Assembly (NCBI GenBank): GCA_033782935.1
Contig: JAWQEG010004676.1
Span: forward strand, 1 to 64,000
DNA length: 64,000 nt
Source of the DNA: Petrolisthes cinctipes
Lineage: Eukaryota > Arthropoda > Malacostraca > Decapoda > Porcellanidae
Direction of reading: 5' to 3'
Position 1 is the stretch's first letter, and every line of letters starts with the position of its first letter. The notes below the pieces were generated by a model. That model worked only from the letters and a program-made list of their open reading frames with translations. It was not told where the DNA came from and made no database searches. Positions 33,401-44,729 of the stretch are shown here, piece by piece. Made by a program: the position numbers and the translations under genes.

Positions 33401-36400
33401 ATGCCATGAAACAGGGCCAGATTAACAAAAATTAATGGTATCATGTTGCTTAGAATAGTTTGGAGGAATCAGTTGCTCCAATTTTTTTATATTTCCTCCA
33501 TTTCATTCAATTTTCCAATATGTTTCCTCCATTTCATCCAATTTTCTAATATGTTTCCTCCATTTCATCCAATTTTCTGATATGTTTTCTCCATGTTCAC
33601 CCAATTTTTTTATGCGTTTCCTCCATTTCACCCAATTTTTTTATACGATTCCTTCATTTCATCCAAGTTTCTAATATGTTTCCTCTATTTTCATCCAATT
33701 TAATGATGTTTCCTCCATATCATCACTTTACCTTTCCATATTCAAGAACATCCTTGGTGTTGACGATAGCATGGTACCAATACGATGGCTCTGTTGTTTG
33801 TCTATGGAGCCATCGTATCGTTACTACACCATGAATGTTCTTAAATAGGGGGCCCTTCGCTTTGCCATATAATTAGGGTTACTATAGTTACTCTAATTCC
33901 ATGTTATTCCAGAATCACTACAAACTAACCCCATAAGTTTATTACCGTAAGGGAAAAATAAAAGGTATTACACCATTAAGATAAACAATCCCAATCAAAG
34001 ACATATTTCATCTACAATATGAGAGGGAGAGGTAGAGGTGAGGTCAAATTTGGATTATTGTTGAGCATAGGCTATAACTTATAAATGGTAATAATAGTGT
34101 TAAGGGAGTCAGTCATAATATACAGTAGTCTACTTTTGGTACATTGGAGGGCTACTGATTTATTAATATGCCATGAAACAGGGCCAGATTAACAAAAATT
34201 AATGGTATGTTGCTTAGAATAGTTTGGAGGAATCAGTTGCTCCAATGTTTTTATATTTCCTCCATTTCATTCAATTTTCCAATATGTTTCCTCCATTTCA
34301 TTCAATTTTCCAATATGTTTCCTCCATTTCATTCAATTTTCCAATATGTTTCCTCCATTTCATCCAATTAGCTTAACCAATTGTCTGAAATTTCCTCCAT
34401 TTCATCCAATTTTCTAATATGTTTCCTCCATTTCATCCAATTTTCTAATATGTTTCCTCCATTTCATCCAATTTTCTGATATGTTTTCTCCATGTTCACC
34501 CAATTCAATTATGCGTTTCCTCCATTTCACCCAATTTTTTTATGCGTTTCCTCCATTTCATCCAAGTTTCTAATATGTTTCCTCTATTTTCATCCAATTT
34601 AATGATGTTTCCTCCATATCATCACTTTGCCTTTCCATATTCAAGAACATCCTTGGTGTTGACGATAGCATGGTACCAATACGATGGCTCTGTTGTTTGT
34701 CTATGGAGCCATCGTATCGTTACTACACCTTGAATGTTCTTGAATAGGGGGCCCTTCGCTTTGCCATATAATTAGGGTTACTATAGTTACTCTAATTCCA
34801 TGTTATTCCAGAATCACTACAAACTAACCCCATAAGTTTATTACCGTAAGGGAAAAATAAAAGGTATTACACCATTAAGATAAACAATCCCAATCAAAGA
34901 CATATTTCATCTACAATATGAGAGGGAGAGGTAGAGGTGAGGTCAAATTTGGATTATTGTTGAGCATAGGCTATAACTTATAAATGGTAATAATAGTGTT
35001 AAGGGAGTCAGTCATAATATACAGTAGTCTACTTTTGGTACATTGGAGGGCTACTGATTTCTTAATATGCCATGAAACAGGGCCAGATTAACAAAAATTA
35101 ATGGTATCATGTTGCTTAGAATAGTTTGGAGGAATCAGTTGCTCCAAATTTGCCGAGACTACTACACCCCCTTAATGATTTAACCTATTAAGCCACCCAC
35201 AATTCCCCAAACACATGCCTTCCCTCCCAGTTGCAATACACTTGCACCAAGGCATATTTCATTATTGTAGAATTAGAGAACTTAAATTTTCACATCAGAA
35301 TATGTATCGTATGTACACTCGCAATCCAAAATTTGTGTCAAGGTCTTGTTAAAGTTTGGAATCATTTGACGTGCTAGTGAACCAATTACAACGCTTATCT
35401 TGTTTCATATTTGCTTGAGTCTGCTTAATACTTGATCCGGCTATTCGAAGGAAACCTGGATACATATTTTTACAGTATACTGTACCTCAAAATGGAGCAT
35501 TGGAAATATAAAACTGAGATACAGTAGTTATTCTTGATTTATACATGATTATGGTATAAATCCTCTAAATTACATTTTCACCAAATATCATTATATATAT
35601 TACTGTTACTGAAAGAAATATAACTCATTTCATACTGTTTTTTGAGTGATTGATGCTCCATTCATTTTGGAAACCCATTGTTATGGCCATTCACCATCAC
35701 CCAACTGTCTTGGGGGGGGGGGGGGAAGCCTAAGTATTTGGAGTTTTGGGTGAGAGAAAGCAGATAAGCAGCAATTGATAAATGTGAATTGAAGGAAATG
35801 CAGAAACTTAAGAGCCAAAGCCAGTTTCAAAAATTAAAATGTGAAATGAAATATAATGAAAATTGAGAACCCACACCAAGTTTTGAAAGTAACCCAATCT
35901 GACCTGACCAAACCTACCTACCTAAATCTGGACCATGGTGGACTACTGGGACCTAACTAGGGCAAACTACCGGAACCTAACCAGGACAAACTACTGTACC
36001 GAGACTTAATGCCAAAACAGGATATTTCCGTATATTATGGTTGTTTAGATTGCAGGAATCACATGAAGGACAATTGAAAAACCTATATTTTGTCTTTTGG
36101 GGGGCTATATTGAGAGGGGGTCAGATTTCCCTTAAAATAATGAGAGTTGCACAAGATGAGACCTGTATCATATAGGGTAATGTTTAATTAGAGCCACTGA
36201 AATAGAAAACACAATTACTCAGTAATTAGGGGGGTGCTGATGGTGTAACGGTTACCACACTCGCCCAGCACACGAGAGATCCCGGGCTCAATTCCTGGAT
36301 CAGTGGAATTGTTGGACAACTTTCCCAACCCCCTATGTCCCTGTTCACCTAGCAGTAAGTAGGTTCTCGGCTGTAAGAGCAAGGAAAGCAACCTTGTAGG

Positions 36401-37369
36401 CTGGGGGAAGATGTGTTGATGTAACTACCCAGCACACACTGGTGAGGGAAGATGTGTAGATGTAAATACCCAGCACACTTCTCAAGTGCCCAGCACACTC
36501 GGGACTGCTCGGCCAGACAGTCTGGGGAACTACAACAATAACAACTCCGTAATTGCAACTGTAATATTGTGTCTGTAAGACTGCCTAGGTTGTGAAGGCT
36601 TTGTTTTTAGTTTATCCTATGTGTGGAAAGGATACTCTAGTCTAGGTAAAATAAAAGATTTGTTGCCAGGTGCAGCAAAGCTCCACCAGGTGTGTACCCC
36701 ATGATGATGATGATGATCACAATTATCACAAGCTTTGGCATTACCAAACCACTGGCTGGAGATTCAGGTCAGCAGTGGTTTAGTATCCTTGACTTCAGTA
36801 GCAGGGTCAACGATCAATATTAATGGGACTTTTATCATTCTCATTTACAGGTAAACAACATAAAGGAGGCAAACGCCACTTTACCAACTTCGAGGCAATG
36901 GAAGAGCAGAAGAAGAAGGAAGAAAAAGAGCGTCAATGGAGAGTGAGTATGAGGAGATTTGAGATCATGCATAGAGTATGAAGGATGTGAAGTATAATTA
37001 CTTTGGTGAATTAGGGACTACTGATTCCTCCAAACAGTGCCAAAAATGATGTTACCTAGTTTAGTTAGTCTTTTCCATGATATAACTTGGATAAATCAGT
37101 AGCCATTAACTTGCTAACAACATTTTTCGAATACCACTTTAAGGATGCAACTGGAATGTATAGGATGTCAATAAAATGTGAAAGGACATTGCCAGGGAAT
37201 CTTGACATTAATAAGATTACCGTGATTGCTATACAGTAATTGAAATGTATCTTTTTGTTAAGATATTCAATATTTATTGCATAGTGGTTTCATATGATTA
37301 GTGTTCTGTGTGGGAGAGTGAGAAAAGGTACATTTATTGAAGAAAAAAAAAAAAATGATTGCTGACATC

Positions 37370-37401
<32 letters not shown>

Positions 37402-40400
37402 GCCAAGGTATTAGCTTCATTATAGGTAGAGTTTTATATCCTACATCTTTGGTACAAGCAAAGGTATGGAGTAGAATTTTATAGTTGTAAATGGCACTGC
37501 TTAGTATTGAAAAAGTGTAATAACAATTATAATAAATTTATTTACTCTTCTAGAAAGAGCAAGGTGAAACGGACAGTGAGGAAGAGGAGGAAAAATCTAG
37601 TAGTGGGTCATCCTCTGAGGAAGAGAATGAGGAAGAGGATGCAGAGTTGAAGGAGCAGAAAGCAAAAGGTGTGGGTGGACTAATTGAGTGTGAGAACCCC
37701 AACCGAGTTGTCAGCAAGCCAAAGAAGGCAACAAGCATTACAACCACACCATCCTCAGCAGCAGCAGCCAAGCCCCAACTATCACGAAGAGAAAGGTGAG
37801 GCAGGGACAGTTGTCAGGGAAAGGGAGATGCATAGAGTTATCAGGGAAGGCAAGGAAAGGTGTTGGAGAAGGGAAGGAGAGGTGTCGGGCAGCCAGGTGA
37901 TAATTCCTCTGTGCCTCGTGACAGTATTAAGTGTTCAGTATGTGGTGACAGTATTATTAAGATGCCTTCAGTTAGTATGTGGCAATTGCCTTTATAATTG
38001 TACCATACTTTTGGAATTGTTATGAATGAAATGTTTAAATTAAAACATCCATTATAAAAAGTGAGCCAATACTGTAATACTAGCACAGTTTGACATTAAG
38101 AATATTTTTCTGTTAAGAATCGATTAGAAGATTTTAGTTCGACATGAGATCAGAGCAATGAGATTAATTGGAGGGTTAGGAGTGGTCTCCCTTCAATGGA
38201 ACAGGTTGGATCAGAGCAGACTTTCAGCAGGAATGAAAAGTATTAGATGACAGACAAAGACTGAAGAGTTTGCCTAGGCAGGGAGCCAGCACAAAGCACA
38301 GTTCTTGAAAACAAGAGGAGGAACCCCATCTGGTCCATATGCCGTCTGAGTGTCAAGGCCAGAGAGGGGAAAAAATAGTTCATTTAGAGAGATTCTAATG
38401 ACAAGGATAAATAAGTCAGAGGGGGTTGGGGATGGTGGAATAGTGCCAGATTTGTCCAGAGTCGGGTTAGAGGCTAGACGAAGAACAGATTTAGCACGAT
38501 GCAGGACATGAGATGCATTAATTTGAAGGTGACGGTGCCATCTGTTAACCTCCTTGTTGTGGACAGCAGTAATACAAGTGTAAGCTTGCATGTTTGCCCA
38601 GGCTTTACAAAGCCCCTCTTGATTTGTAATGAAAAAAATATCTTATAATATTTGTTAGCATTATCTATAAAACAATTGTTGTAAACAACTCACAGAATTG
38701 TACTATTTTAGGCTGGTGTTTCTTGAGACTTTCACATTTATATCCATCTGCTCCCAAAACAAATGCTAGTGAATTCTAACCATAAAGTTGTGAATTACTT
38801 CTAGGGAGGAGATAGAAAAGCAGCGTGCAACTGCCCATTACCGCAAGATGCATGCCGAGGGACGGACAGATGAAGCTCGGTCTGATTTGGCTCGCCTGGC
38901 CATCATCAAACAGCAAAGGGAGGATGCAGCTAAAAAGAAAGAAGATGAGAAAATAGGTAAGTTGTGGATTCTGTAATGGCATTAACAAGATGAAGAGATA
39001 TGCCAGGTATCTAGTTTCTTGAGATGATCATTGAAGGAAGAAAAGGAAGGCATATAAGAGGACCCTTCCGAGGAATGTACCAGAGGAGATGAGAGAGAGG
39101 GGAAAGAGGGAAGATGAGTCATAGAAGCATATCAAGAGGCTAGTGAGAGAGCAAAAAGAGAGTAGATGATGAGTTTTAGCTGCTTGAGAATGAAGAGGGA
39201 GGATGGAATTACTGTTATGCGAGTGGAAGTGAAGTAGTGAAAGGAATGAGAAAAAGGCATTTTGATTGTTTGATGAATGATGGGATGGGAGGAGAGGCTG
39301 TAGTGACATGCATGGGGATGGAAGGGGTTGGTAAGTGACAGGGTGTACACGGAGAACCAGGAAAGGAAGGGTTAGGAAAGCAATATGGAGGCTGATGGTG
39401 GGAAAGGCTCCAAGTATAAATGAGATAACTGAGGGGAATGTTGAAGCATGGGGGTGAAGCAGTATTGAAGTGGAGGTTGACTATATGCAACTTGACTTGG
39501 CAGCAGGGAGAGGTACCAGAGGACTGAAGGAGAGCTATTATTGTGCCTCTATACAAGTGTAAACAGAGTACGGTAGGGAAAAATGTGGTAGCTATAATAA
39601 TAATAATAATAATATAATGTTATACCATAAGATAATTTAATAATAATAATAATAAGGGGAATAAAGCTCCTTACTGTGCCGGGAAAGGTGTATGGGAGAG
39701 AGACTAAATGGAATAACTAAGAATAGGGTCAGTGAGGAGCAGGGATATTTCAGAAAGGGTAGAGGTTGTGTGAAACAAATTTTTGCAATCTTATCCACAG
39801 TGAAGAAATTAATTGGTAATGGTAGGAAACACTACAGTATACTTCTTTGATGGAACTGGAAATGGCATATGATAGGGTCAGTAGGAGGGCTGTGAGGGAT
39901 GTGCTTAAAATATACGGTGTTGATAGGCGCCTGCTTGGAAGGATCCAGGCCTTCTATGGAGTGGCAAAAGTATGTGTTTCGGTAGGGGTTGGCTTAACCC
40001 TTAAATCACGGGTGTAGTAAAATTTCAACACTAGCAACAAGTCAGGTGATATTTTCCCTAAAATTAACTAAGACTTATTAAGTCTGTAAATTACAGAATT
40101 TACATGGATGCTTTTAGGGGATGGACACAGTATATATTCAAAAGTTTGTAACCTTCTCACTTGCTTAATTTTCTATATGATTTTACTGTAGCTACCATTA
40201 GACAATTTTATTGTTGTTGGATTGCTTCTCTGACCCAGAGATATGTGACCATATGTCAATGCGTGTTTGGGTGCATAATCATGAAGAACTGGCTATGAAT
40301 GAACTTCAGTGGTCACTTACATTCAGTAACTGTCCATCTATGCACTCATCATTCTCTTCAGTGTATATTTCAGGCCATACTTATATTTCTTACTTGGTTT

Positions 40401-40535
40401 TTCTCTTTTCATTAAGCAGGCAACATTGCATTTGATGCTAATAGTGTTACTTCTCCCTCTTCCACAGCTAGGGAACTTGCAGCAAATGCTAAGAGGGAAC
40501 AAGTTGCTAAAGCTCTCAACAAAAAGAAAACCTGA
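27409..40535 (+). CDS. PDAP1: PDAP1, 28-kDa heat- and acid-stable phosphoprotein (PDGFA-associated protein 1); whole gene, five coding exons
   Basis: Joining 27409-27421, 36851-36942, 37554-37795, 38805-38956 and 40468-40535 gives 567 bases, 188 aa plus TGA; the human protein is 181 aa. The N-terminus [20 protein letters not shown] is the family's Gly/Lys-rich start. Acidic serine clusters ([20 protein letters not shown]) suit the known phosphorylation by casein kinase 2. The core PP28 region, about residues 74-160, has [27 protein letters not shown] and [20 protein letters not shown]. All junctions are GT-AG with matching phases. In vertebrates the protein is associated with PDGF-A and growth and stress responses; its molecular role is poorly defined. 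Introns 1, 3 and 4 carry large repeats. Confidence 0.96.
27924..28045. repeat. Palindromic core of satellite unit 1
   Basis: CATATTCAAGAACATCC at the left pairs with GGATGTTCTTGAATA at the right, and ATACGATGGCTC pairs with GAGCCATCGTAT around a loop TGTTGTTTGTCTATG. The same core occurs in all nine units and as independent elements at 20452 and 44730. Confidence 0.88.
34999..35175 (+). mobile_element. Complete TTAA MITE closing the satellite array
   Basis: In earlier units the MITE is cut after AGTTGCTCCAAT and runs into the 31-bp repeats. In the last unit it continues ATTTGCCGAGACTACTACAC and ends CCCCCTTAA, with TTAA at both ends (34999-35002 and 35172-35175). This is the only full-length MITE copy in the array. 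Confidence 0.88.
35176..36230. other. PDAP1 intron 1, post-array stretch
   Basis: Mostly single-copy AT-rich DNA with a G run at 35711-35725. A degenerate CTACTGGGACCTAAC minisatellite at 35925-36005 is related to the foldback repeats in RPF1 intron 1. No coding sequence is seen. Confidence 0.5.
36234..36545 (+). mobile_element. tRNA-derived SINE in PDAP1 intron 1
   Basis: The head is tRNA-like: TGGTGTAACGGTTACC supplies an A-box and, after ACTCGCCCAGCACACGAGAG, CCCGGGCTCAATTCC supplies a B-box. Polymerase III promoters of this kind drive SINE transcription. A unique body of about 200 bp follows. The tail GCTCGGCCAGACAGTCTGGG then AACTACAACAATAACAAC is shared with fragments at 9296 and 58346. 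The tRNA of origin is not certain. Confidence 0.85.
36851..36942 (+). CDS. PDAP1: PDAP1 coding exon 2
   Basis: It encodes [20 protein letters not shown] and [11 protein letters not shown]. The acceptor is TTTACAG|GTAAAC and the donor AGA|GTGAGT, phases 1 and 0. Confidence 0.93.
37000..37142. mobile_element. Probable degraded TTAA-type MITE in PDAP1 intron 2
   Basis: GGGACTACTGATTCCTCCAAA opens an inverted word pair with TTGGATAAATCAGTAGCC, and the segment ends CACTTTAA. It resembles the family but is diverged. Confidence 0.4.
37370..37396. repeat. (CA)n microsatellite in PDAP1 intron 2
   Basis: A CA dinucleotide tract of about 27 bp preceded by an A run. Confidence 0.95.
37554..37795 (+). 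CDS. PDAP1: PDAP1 coding exon 3
   Basis: This exon holds the acidic Ser/Glu cluster, [17 protein letters not shown] and QLSRRE. The acceptor is CTTCTAG|AAAGAG and the donor GAAAG|GTGAGG, ending in phase 2. It is followed by a short Ala run (AAAA) absent from the human protein. Confidence 0.95.
38274..38600 (-). mobile_element. LINE reverse-transcriptase fragment in PDAP1 intron 3 (antisense)
   Basis: The minus-strand frame reads [35 protein letters not shown] and [20 protein letters not shown] then KNCA. This is the RT block 0-1 region, where [16 protein letters not shown] is characteristic of jockey-like elements. It is a truncated and non-functional fragment. Confidence 0.85.
38805..38956 (+). 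CDS. PDAP1: PDAP1 coding exon 4
   Basis: It encodes [20 protein letters not shown] and [20 protein letters not shown], the most conserved helical part of the family. The acceptor is CTTCTAG|GGAGGA; the donor ATAG|GTAAGT leaves phase 1. Confidence 0.95.
39010..39990 (+). mobile_element. RTE-like LINE fragment in PDAP1 intron 4
   Basis: The plus strand reads [16 protein letters not shown] (linker), [19 protein letters not shown] in shifted frames (start of RT), then [20 protein letters not shown] and [20 protein letters not shown] (the EQGxFRKGRGCxDQIFxL block), then QKYVFR. It is interrupted by an AAT/ATA microsatellite at 39596-39655 and by stops. It is in the same orientation as PDAP1. Confidence 0.85.
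39596..39655. repeat. (TAA)n microsatellite inside the LINE
   Basis: Two TAATAATAA tracts separated by about 25 bp. Confidence 0.95.
40468..40535 (+). CDS. PDAP1: PDAP1 coding exon 5 (terminal)
   Basis: It encodes [20 protein letters not shown] and KT, then TGA at 40533-40535. The acceptor is CTCTTCCACAG|CTAGG. The short, Lys-rich end matches the length of the family but differs from the human LSGKRMQSLSLNK tail. Confidence 0.88.
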
Positions 40536-41123
40536 TCCCCCTCAACCCTAGCTACCACCACCACCACCATCATCGCCATAACCATTATCATGCTGTAAGA
40601 TGAATTTTAATGCCATGTCCCCAATTGTTTTACCCTGTTACAAACTTACAGTGCTCTGCTACAACTTCTGGTGTCACATGATGTATTATGTGACATGAAG
40701 TAAAACCACTTAATATACAAGTACTGACCCCCTCCTTCTCCAAGTAGGAACAGTATATAATTTGAATCCCCACATTGTGCCTCATCACTTTAGCCACTCA
40801 TGGCAACTTGCAACCTCATACCACCAGGCAGGATAATTTAAGCATATTTAACAATGACTTAATTAATGGCAAGTTAAGTACACTATTTATACAGTACAGT
40901 ATATAATTATAATGAATTGTGAATAAGTTTAGTTTTCTGTTTTTCTGTTGACTGAAAAGAACACAAAAGTTCCTTAAGAAACTCACATGGTGTTTCCATT
41001 CCTACTATCAATTATGGTATTACCTCCTTTATTGGCCTATAAAAGCATTATACAATATATTGTTTTGTTCATATTAGTTTGGTTAGGATGCAGAAGAGGA
41101 TGTCTATTATAAACAGGTGTATG
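40536..41123 (+). other. 3' untranslated/flanking DNA of PDAP1
   Basis: Just after the stop is a CACCACCACCACC run. No AATAAA is close by. A candidate AATAAA lies much farther away at 45700-45705 and is not assigned. Confidence 0.4.
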
Positions 41124-41683
41124 CAGGGTGTTTCAAAACTAGATTTGACAAATTTGAAGATAATATTTTAAACGAAATTTTTCCAAAAATGTATGCTGAC
41201 CAAGTTATTGAGGTTAAACTAATTTAGACGACACACCCAAAGCCTGTGGAGGATGAACGAACACTTCAAATCTCCCCTCCCCCTACACTCCATCCTCACC
41301 CCTAGCATCTCTCAGGCAATCGAGGGAGATTGTTGCGTTCGGACACCTGGTTTGGCTTTGTCTTTTGTTTATCATTTCACAGTACCAAGTTGAATATAGA
41401 TGAAGTAGATATGTGCTATGTCTCAATGGATGTTTTTAATCTGTTTCTTATGCCTTTCAAAACATTAATTTCAATATGAATATGAGTTCTTTTATCCATT
41501 GGCAGCTATTAACAAAATCAATTCTTGTTTCTAGTTATGAAATATAAATTTTTTATCACTTTCTGCTACGAACCTAGCAAGTCCTGTAACTTTCTTATTA
41601 ATGAATTTCCTTGTTTATGTACTTGGTCATTTGTACTTCCGATCTGTTCATCTAGTTTGTCGATCTAGTTTTGAAATGCCCTG
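41124..41683. mobile_element. 560-bp terminal-inverted-repeat element
   Basis: The left end CAGGGTGTTTCAAAACTAGA and right end TCTAGTTTTGAAATGCCCTG are inverted repeats of about 21 bp. TA stands right of the element and TG left, so a TA duplication may have decayed. The interior has no transposase. A second CAGGGTGTTT word at 44516 is isolated. Confidence 0.7.
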
Positions 41684-42538
41684 TATATCTCTGGTAGCTA
41701 GTACTAACATTTGTTACCTGGCAATTATAGATACAGGTAATGTATTCATTTATTCTCTGACATGTCTCGGGTGAGTAAACTGCAACTTATTAGCCAACAG
41801 TTGCTCTGTAGTTTGACTTACTCAACAATATTTCAACATAATTAAATTTGATACACTGAGCAACAAAATTTATCTGATTGGGCTCCTTATTTCTTAAAGC
41901 TATAAAAATAATAATGTTTAATACCACTATGTAATGGATTCATTTGCACTAAACTCTCAAAATGAAAGAATGCTTCATGGATGTGCTCTATTTCTGAAAC
42001 ATCACACTATATTTTGGTGTTGAAGCAAAGGTCAGTCAGTGGTAACCATAAAGTTTCACTACAGTACCTAGAAAAATGGCTCTGACCGAGTGTTTTCATA
42101 CCATCTCTATATCTTTAATGGCTACTGTACAGTATAAATTTATATATCTTTCAAAGTGCATTGTATTACTGTATAAGGAAAAATTATTATAGATTTAAAT
42201 TTATATACTGATTTGTCATATTAAGTAATCTGTATGTCCTTGCCATGAGGTGAAGTGGTTTAAAACCATGACTGCAAACTAAATCCAGGATGATATCAAA
42301 ATATTCTTAATTTGATGGTATTAAGATTCACTTAAATTGCAGAGAGTTTTTATTACATTGTGCTAAAGTAGGTACAAGTTTAGTTATAGCTGTCATTTAT
42401 AGGTCTGTTAGATCGAGGTTTTAATAGTTTGAAATGATAAAGTTGAATACTGTATGCCAAAATCAGAAGTTAACCTGCCGTCTGCTAACCGATCTAAGCC
42501 CTTTCGACCAGCGCCCACTGCTGGATGTTTTTATCCTC

Positions 42539-42693
42539 TTAAGGACCCTGTGATCGTGTATGGAAATTGGATGCTTCCGATTCCTCCTGACTATGCCACG
42601 AAACACGCTCCTTCCCTATAGGAGGTGTTTCGTGGCAATTCTTGAAGGACTCGTTTACCACCAATTTTCAGACGACATCACAGGGTCCCTTAA
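42539..42693. mobile_element. TTAA MITE of a second type
   Basis: TTAAGGACCCTGTGAT at the left and ATCACAGGGTCCCTTAA at the right are near-perfect inverted repeats with TTAA on both sides. The interior contains CACGAAACACGCTCC and its inverse GGTGTTTCGTGGC, so much of the element is palindromic. It is 155 bp and non-autonomous. Confidence 0.85.
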
Positions 42694-42699
42694 GCAACT

Positions 42700-44729
42700 C
42701 AGATTTGTGTGAAACATATTAAATGACTAGTAAAGATGAATTTGAGAAGTATAAAGTACAGTACTGGTACCTGTATATAACACTAAGTTTCATGATGAGC
42801 TAACAGTTGACATAGCATGAGGGTATCACCGTGTCGAGCTGTTTGGTGTGTTAAAGGGTGCTCTAACCGACGATTTTATGTGATAAATATATGTATTTCA
42901 TGGATTTGAGTGATATATATATAACATAATCACAACTACCATTGATACCTGAACAAAACATGGCTATGCTAAATGTGAGATGGCAACATTATTTTCAGTC
43001 ATATTTTTCTGTTACACTCATCACTAGCACTTAGCCCATTTTGCAGTTTTATATTACAATAATATATTTACACATACAGTATTTACAAGGAGAGTACTAC
43101 TATAACTTAAGAAATGAGGACTGTGTTGTACTACTCAAAGCAGAGCTCCATATATTAGCTGACATCACACTCTGCACGATAATAACAGGAGTTTGTACTT
43201 GACCCCACAGAAGCTTATTGACATCTGGGTCACTTTTATTATAGAAAGTAATGAACTGTCAACCACAATGAATGTTTAAAATTGAGACTTTATTTACAAG
43301 GGGGTGTCAGTACACTTGTGTTTAACCTCCGACATATATGTACCTGCATGACGGTAGCATTGGGCAGGTTAATTTATTAATTTTATATGACTTAGAGGTT
43401 CTGTTGTGTGTTTTGGAAGTGAGGTTAGTATTTGTTACCATGAGAAAGCATTTTTCATATTAGAAGTGGATGTCAAATACATAAACAGAAAGTGAAGAAA
43501 CTTTTCAATTATGAAATATTGTTTGTACCTCTTATCCCTTAGCCTTTCAGTTTCAAAAAATTAGTTATGATATTTATAGAATTTGTTATCTAGAAGGTAT
43601 ATGAACAATATAGCATATCATATTTTGTAAAATTGTACTGTATATCCTTATGTGTCTTGCACTGCTGTATCTTCCTGCCCCATCTGCTTGCTTTTCATCT
43701 TCTTCTGACAGGTAATGAAAGAGCGTCACTTAATTAATTTACAGACAGAATTTATTCGGACATATTTAGATTTTCAGTAAAACCATTATGGTGTCCTGAT
43801 TTGGTATCAGCATGTTTTACAATACTTTAAAGTAGTAAAGTAAGCTACCAAAGGTTCTGTGTGTTTTACAATATTTAAAAGTACTGTAATTAAGTTACTA
43901 TAGGCAATCATTTAGTCAAGTTAAAATTGAAATGTTACGATCATTGGCAGTGTTTTTCCAAAATTGCTTATATATTTGAACTTAAAGTGATAGTTGTAAA
44001 TGACACCAATTAAGAACCGATATTCCTACAACTAGTGCAATATAGTTGTGCCACTACAGTCTTATTATACACTGTATGCAGTAGTCTTATGTAAATTACT
44101 TTCTTAACCCATTCAGCACAGGGATGTGACCTTCATAATGCATGTTGTTTATAAAGTAGTAACCAGTAATGCATGGTGGCTAATGTCGGAAGCATTTTTA
44201 TTCATCACTGGGAAATTTCAGAGCCAAGGGGCTGAGAAAAGAGGACTATAGTAATTGCAAATTTTTATAAATTTATCAAATTGTCCCTATCACAACTTTA
44301 TATAAATATAAACTATACAAAGTCAAGTATTCAAACAATTAAATTTGTTTTTAGTATGTACTGTATATCAACTCATAAATAATACATCAATATCAATATT
44401 GAACATATGAACTGAGGGAACTGCAGTAACATTTTTGACCACTGAAAGGAGTGGCACTACTACTCCCTGCTCAATTTTGAAACTTATTGTTCACAAATGT
44501 TGAAGTACATTATGCAGGGTGTTTTGTATTTATGCCAGCATATTTTGAGGGTCAATTGTCTAGTGAAAATTAAACAATTACTATTCTATGCAATTTGTTC
44601 TGGAATTATGTTTTTAGGATAATATATAGATGACCAATATGAAATGTATCATTACAGTGTCTGTATTTGTATAATTAAAGATATTAGGCGATTAAACGGC
44701 ATGTGTTCGAAAGCCATTCACTCCCAGAT
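42700..44729. other. PDAP1 downstream DNA, no feature recognised
   Basis: AT-rich DNA. I found no exon, repeat array or RNA gene here. Confidence 0.4.

Larger units (their letters stand above)
27580..35175 (+). repeat. Higher-order satellite array, nine units of about 0.7-0.93 kb, in PDAP1 intron 1
   Basis: The marker TTCAAGAACATCC recurs at 27931, 28773, 29457, 30391, 31263, 32105, 32974, 33741 and 34640, giving spacings of 842, 684, 934, 872, 842, 869, 767 and 899 bp. Each full unit has four parts in the same order. First is a variable number of 31-bp repeats (TTTCCTCCATTTCATCCAAT plus TTTCTAATATG). Second is a palindromic segment of about 120 bp. Third is a 240-bp segment with AGAGGGAGAGGTAGAGGTGA. 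Fourth is the left 150 bp of the TTAA MITE, beginning TTAAGGGAGTCAG. Length differences are close to multiples of 30-31 bp. Short open frames within units come from the repeat. Confidence 0.97.

Noticed and set aside
27580..35175. Resemblance of the 31-bp repeats to a CRISPR array
   Set aside because: The units are directly abutted without unique spacers, the genome is eukaryotic, and the array is in the intron of a housekeeping gene.
36236..36310. A functional tRNA gene
   Set aside because: The tRNA-like boxes are followed by a SINE body and tail, and the cloverleaf stems do not close well, so it is a SINE head.
37550..37771. Minus-strand frame opposite PDAP1 exon 3 (Ser-rich)
   Set aside because: It is the antisense of the acidic Glu/Ser coding run.
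37684..38025. Alternative frame through PDAP1 exon 3
   Set aside because: It is out of frame with the conserved protein and continues into the intron.
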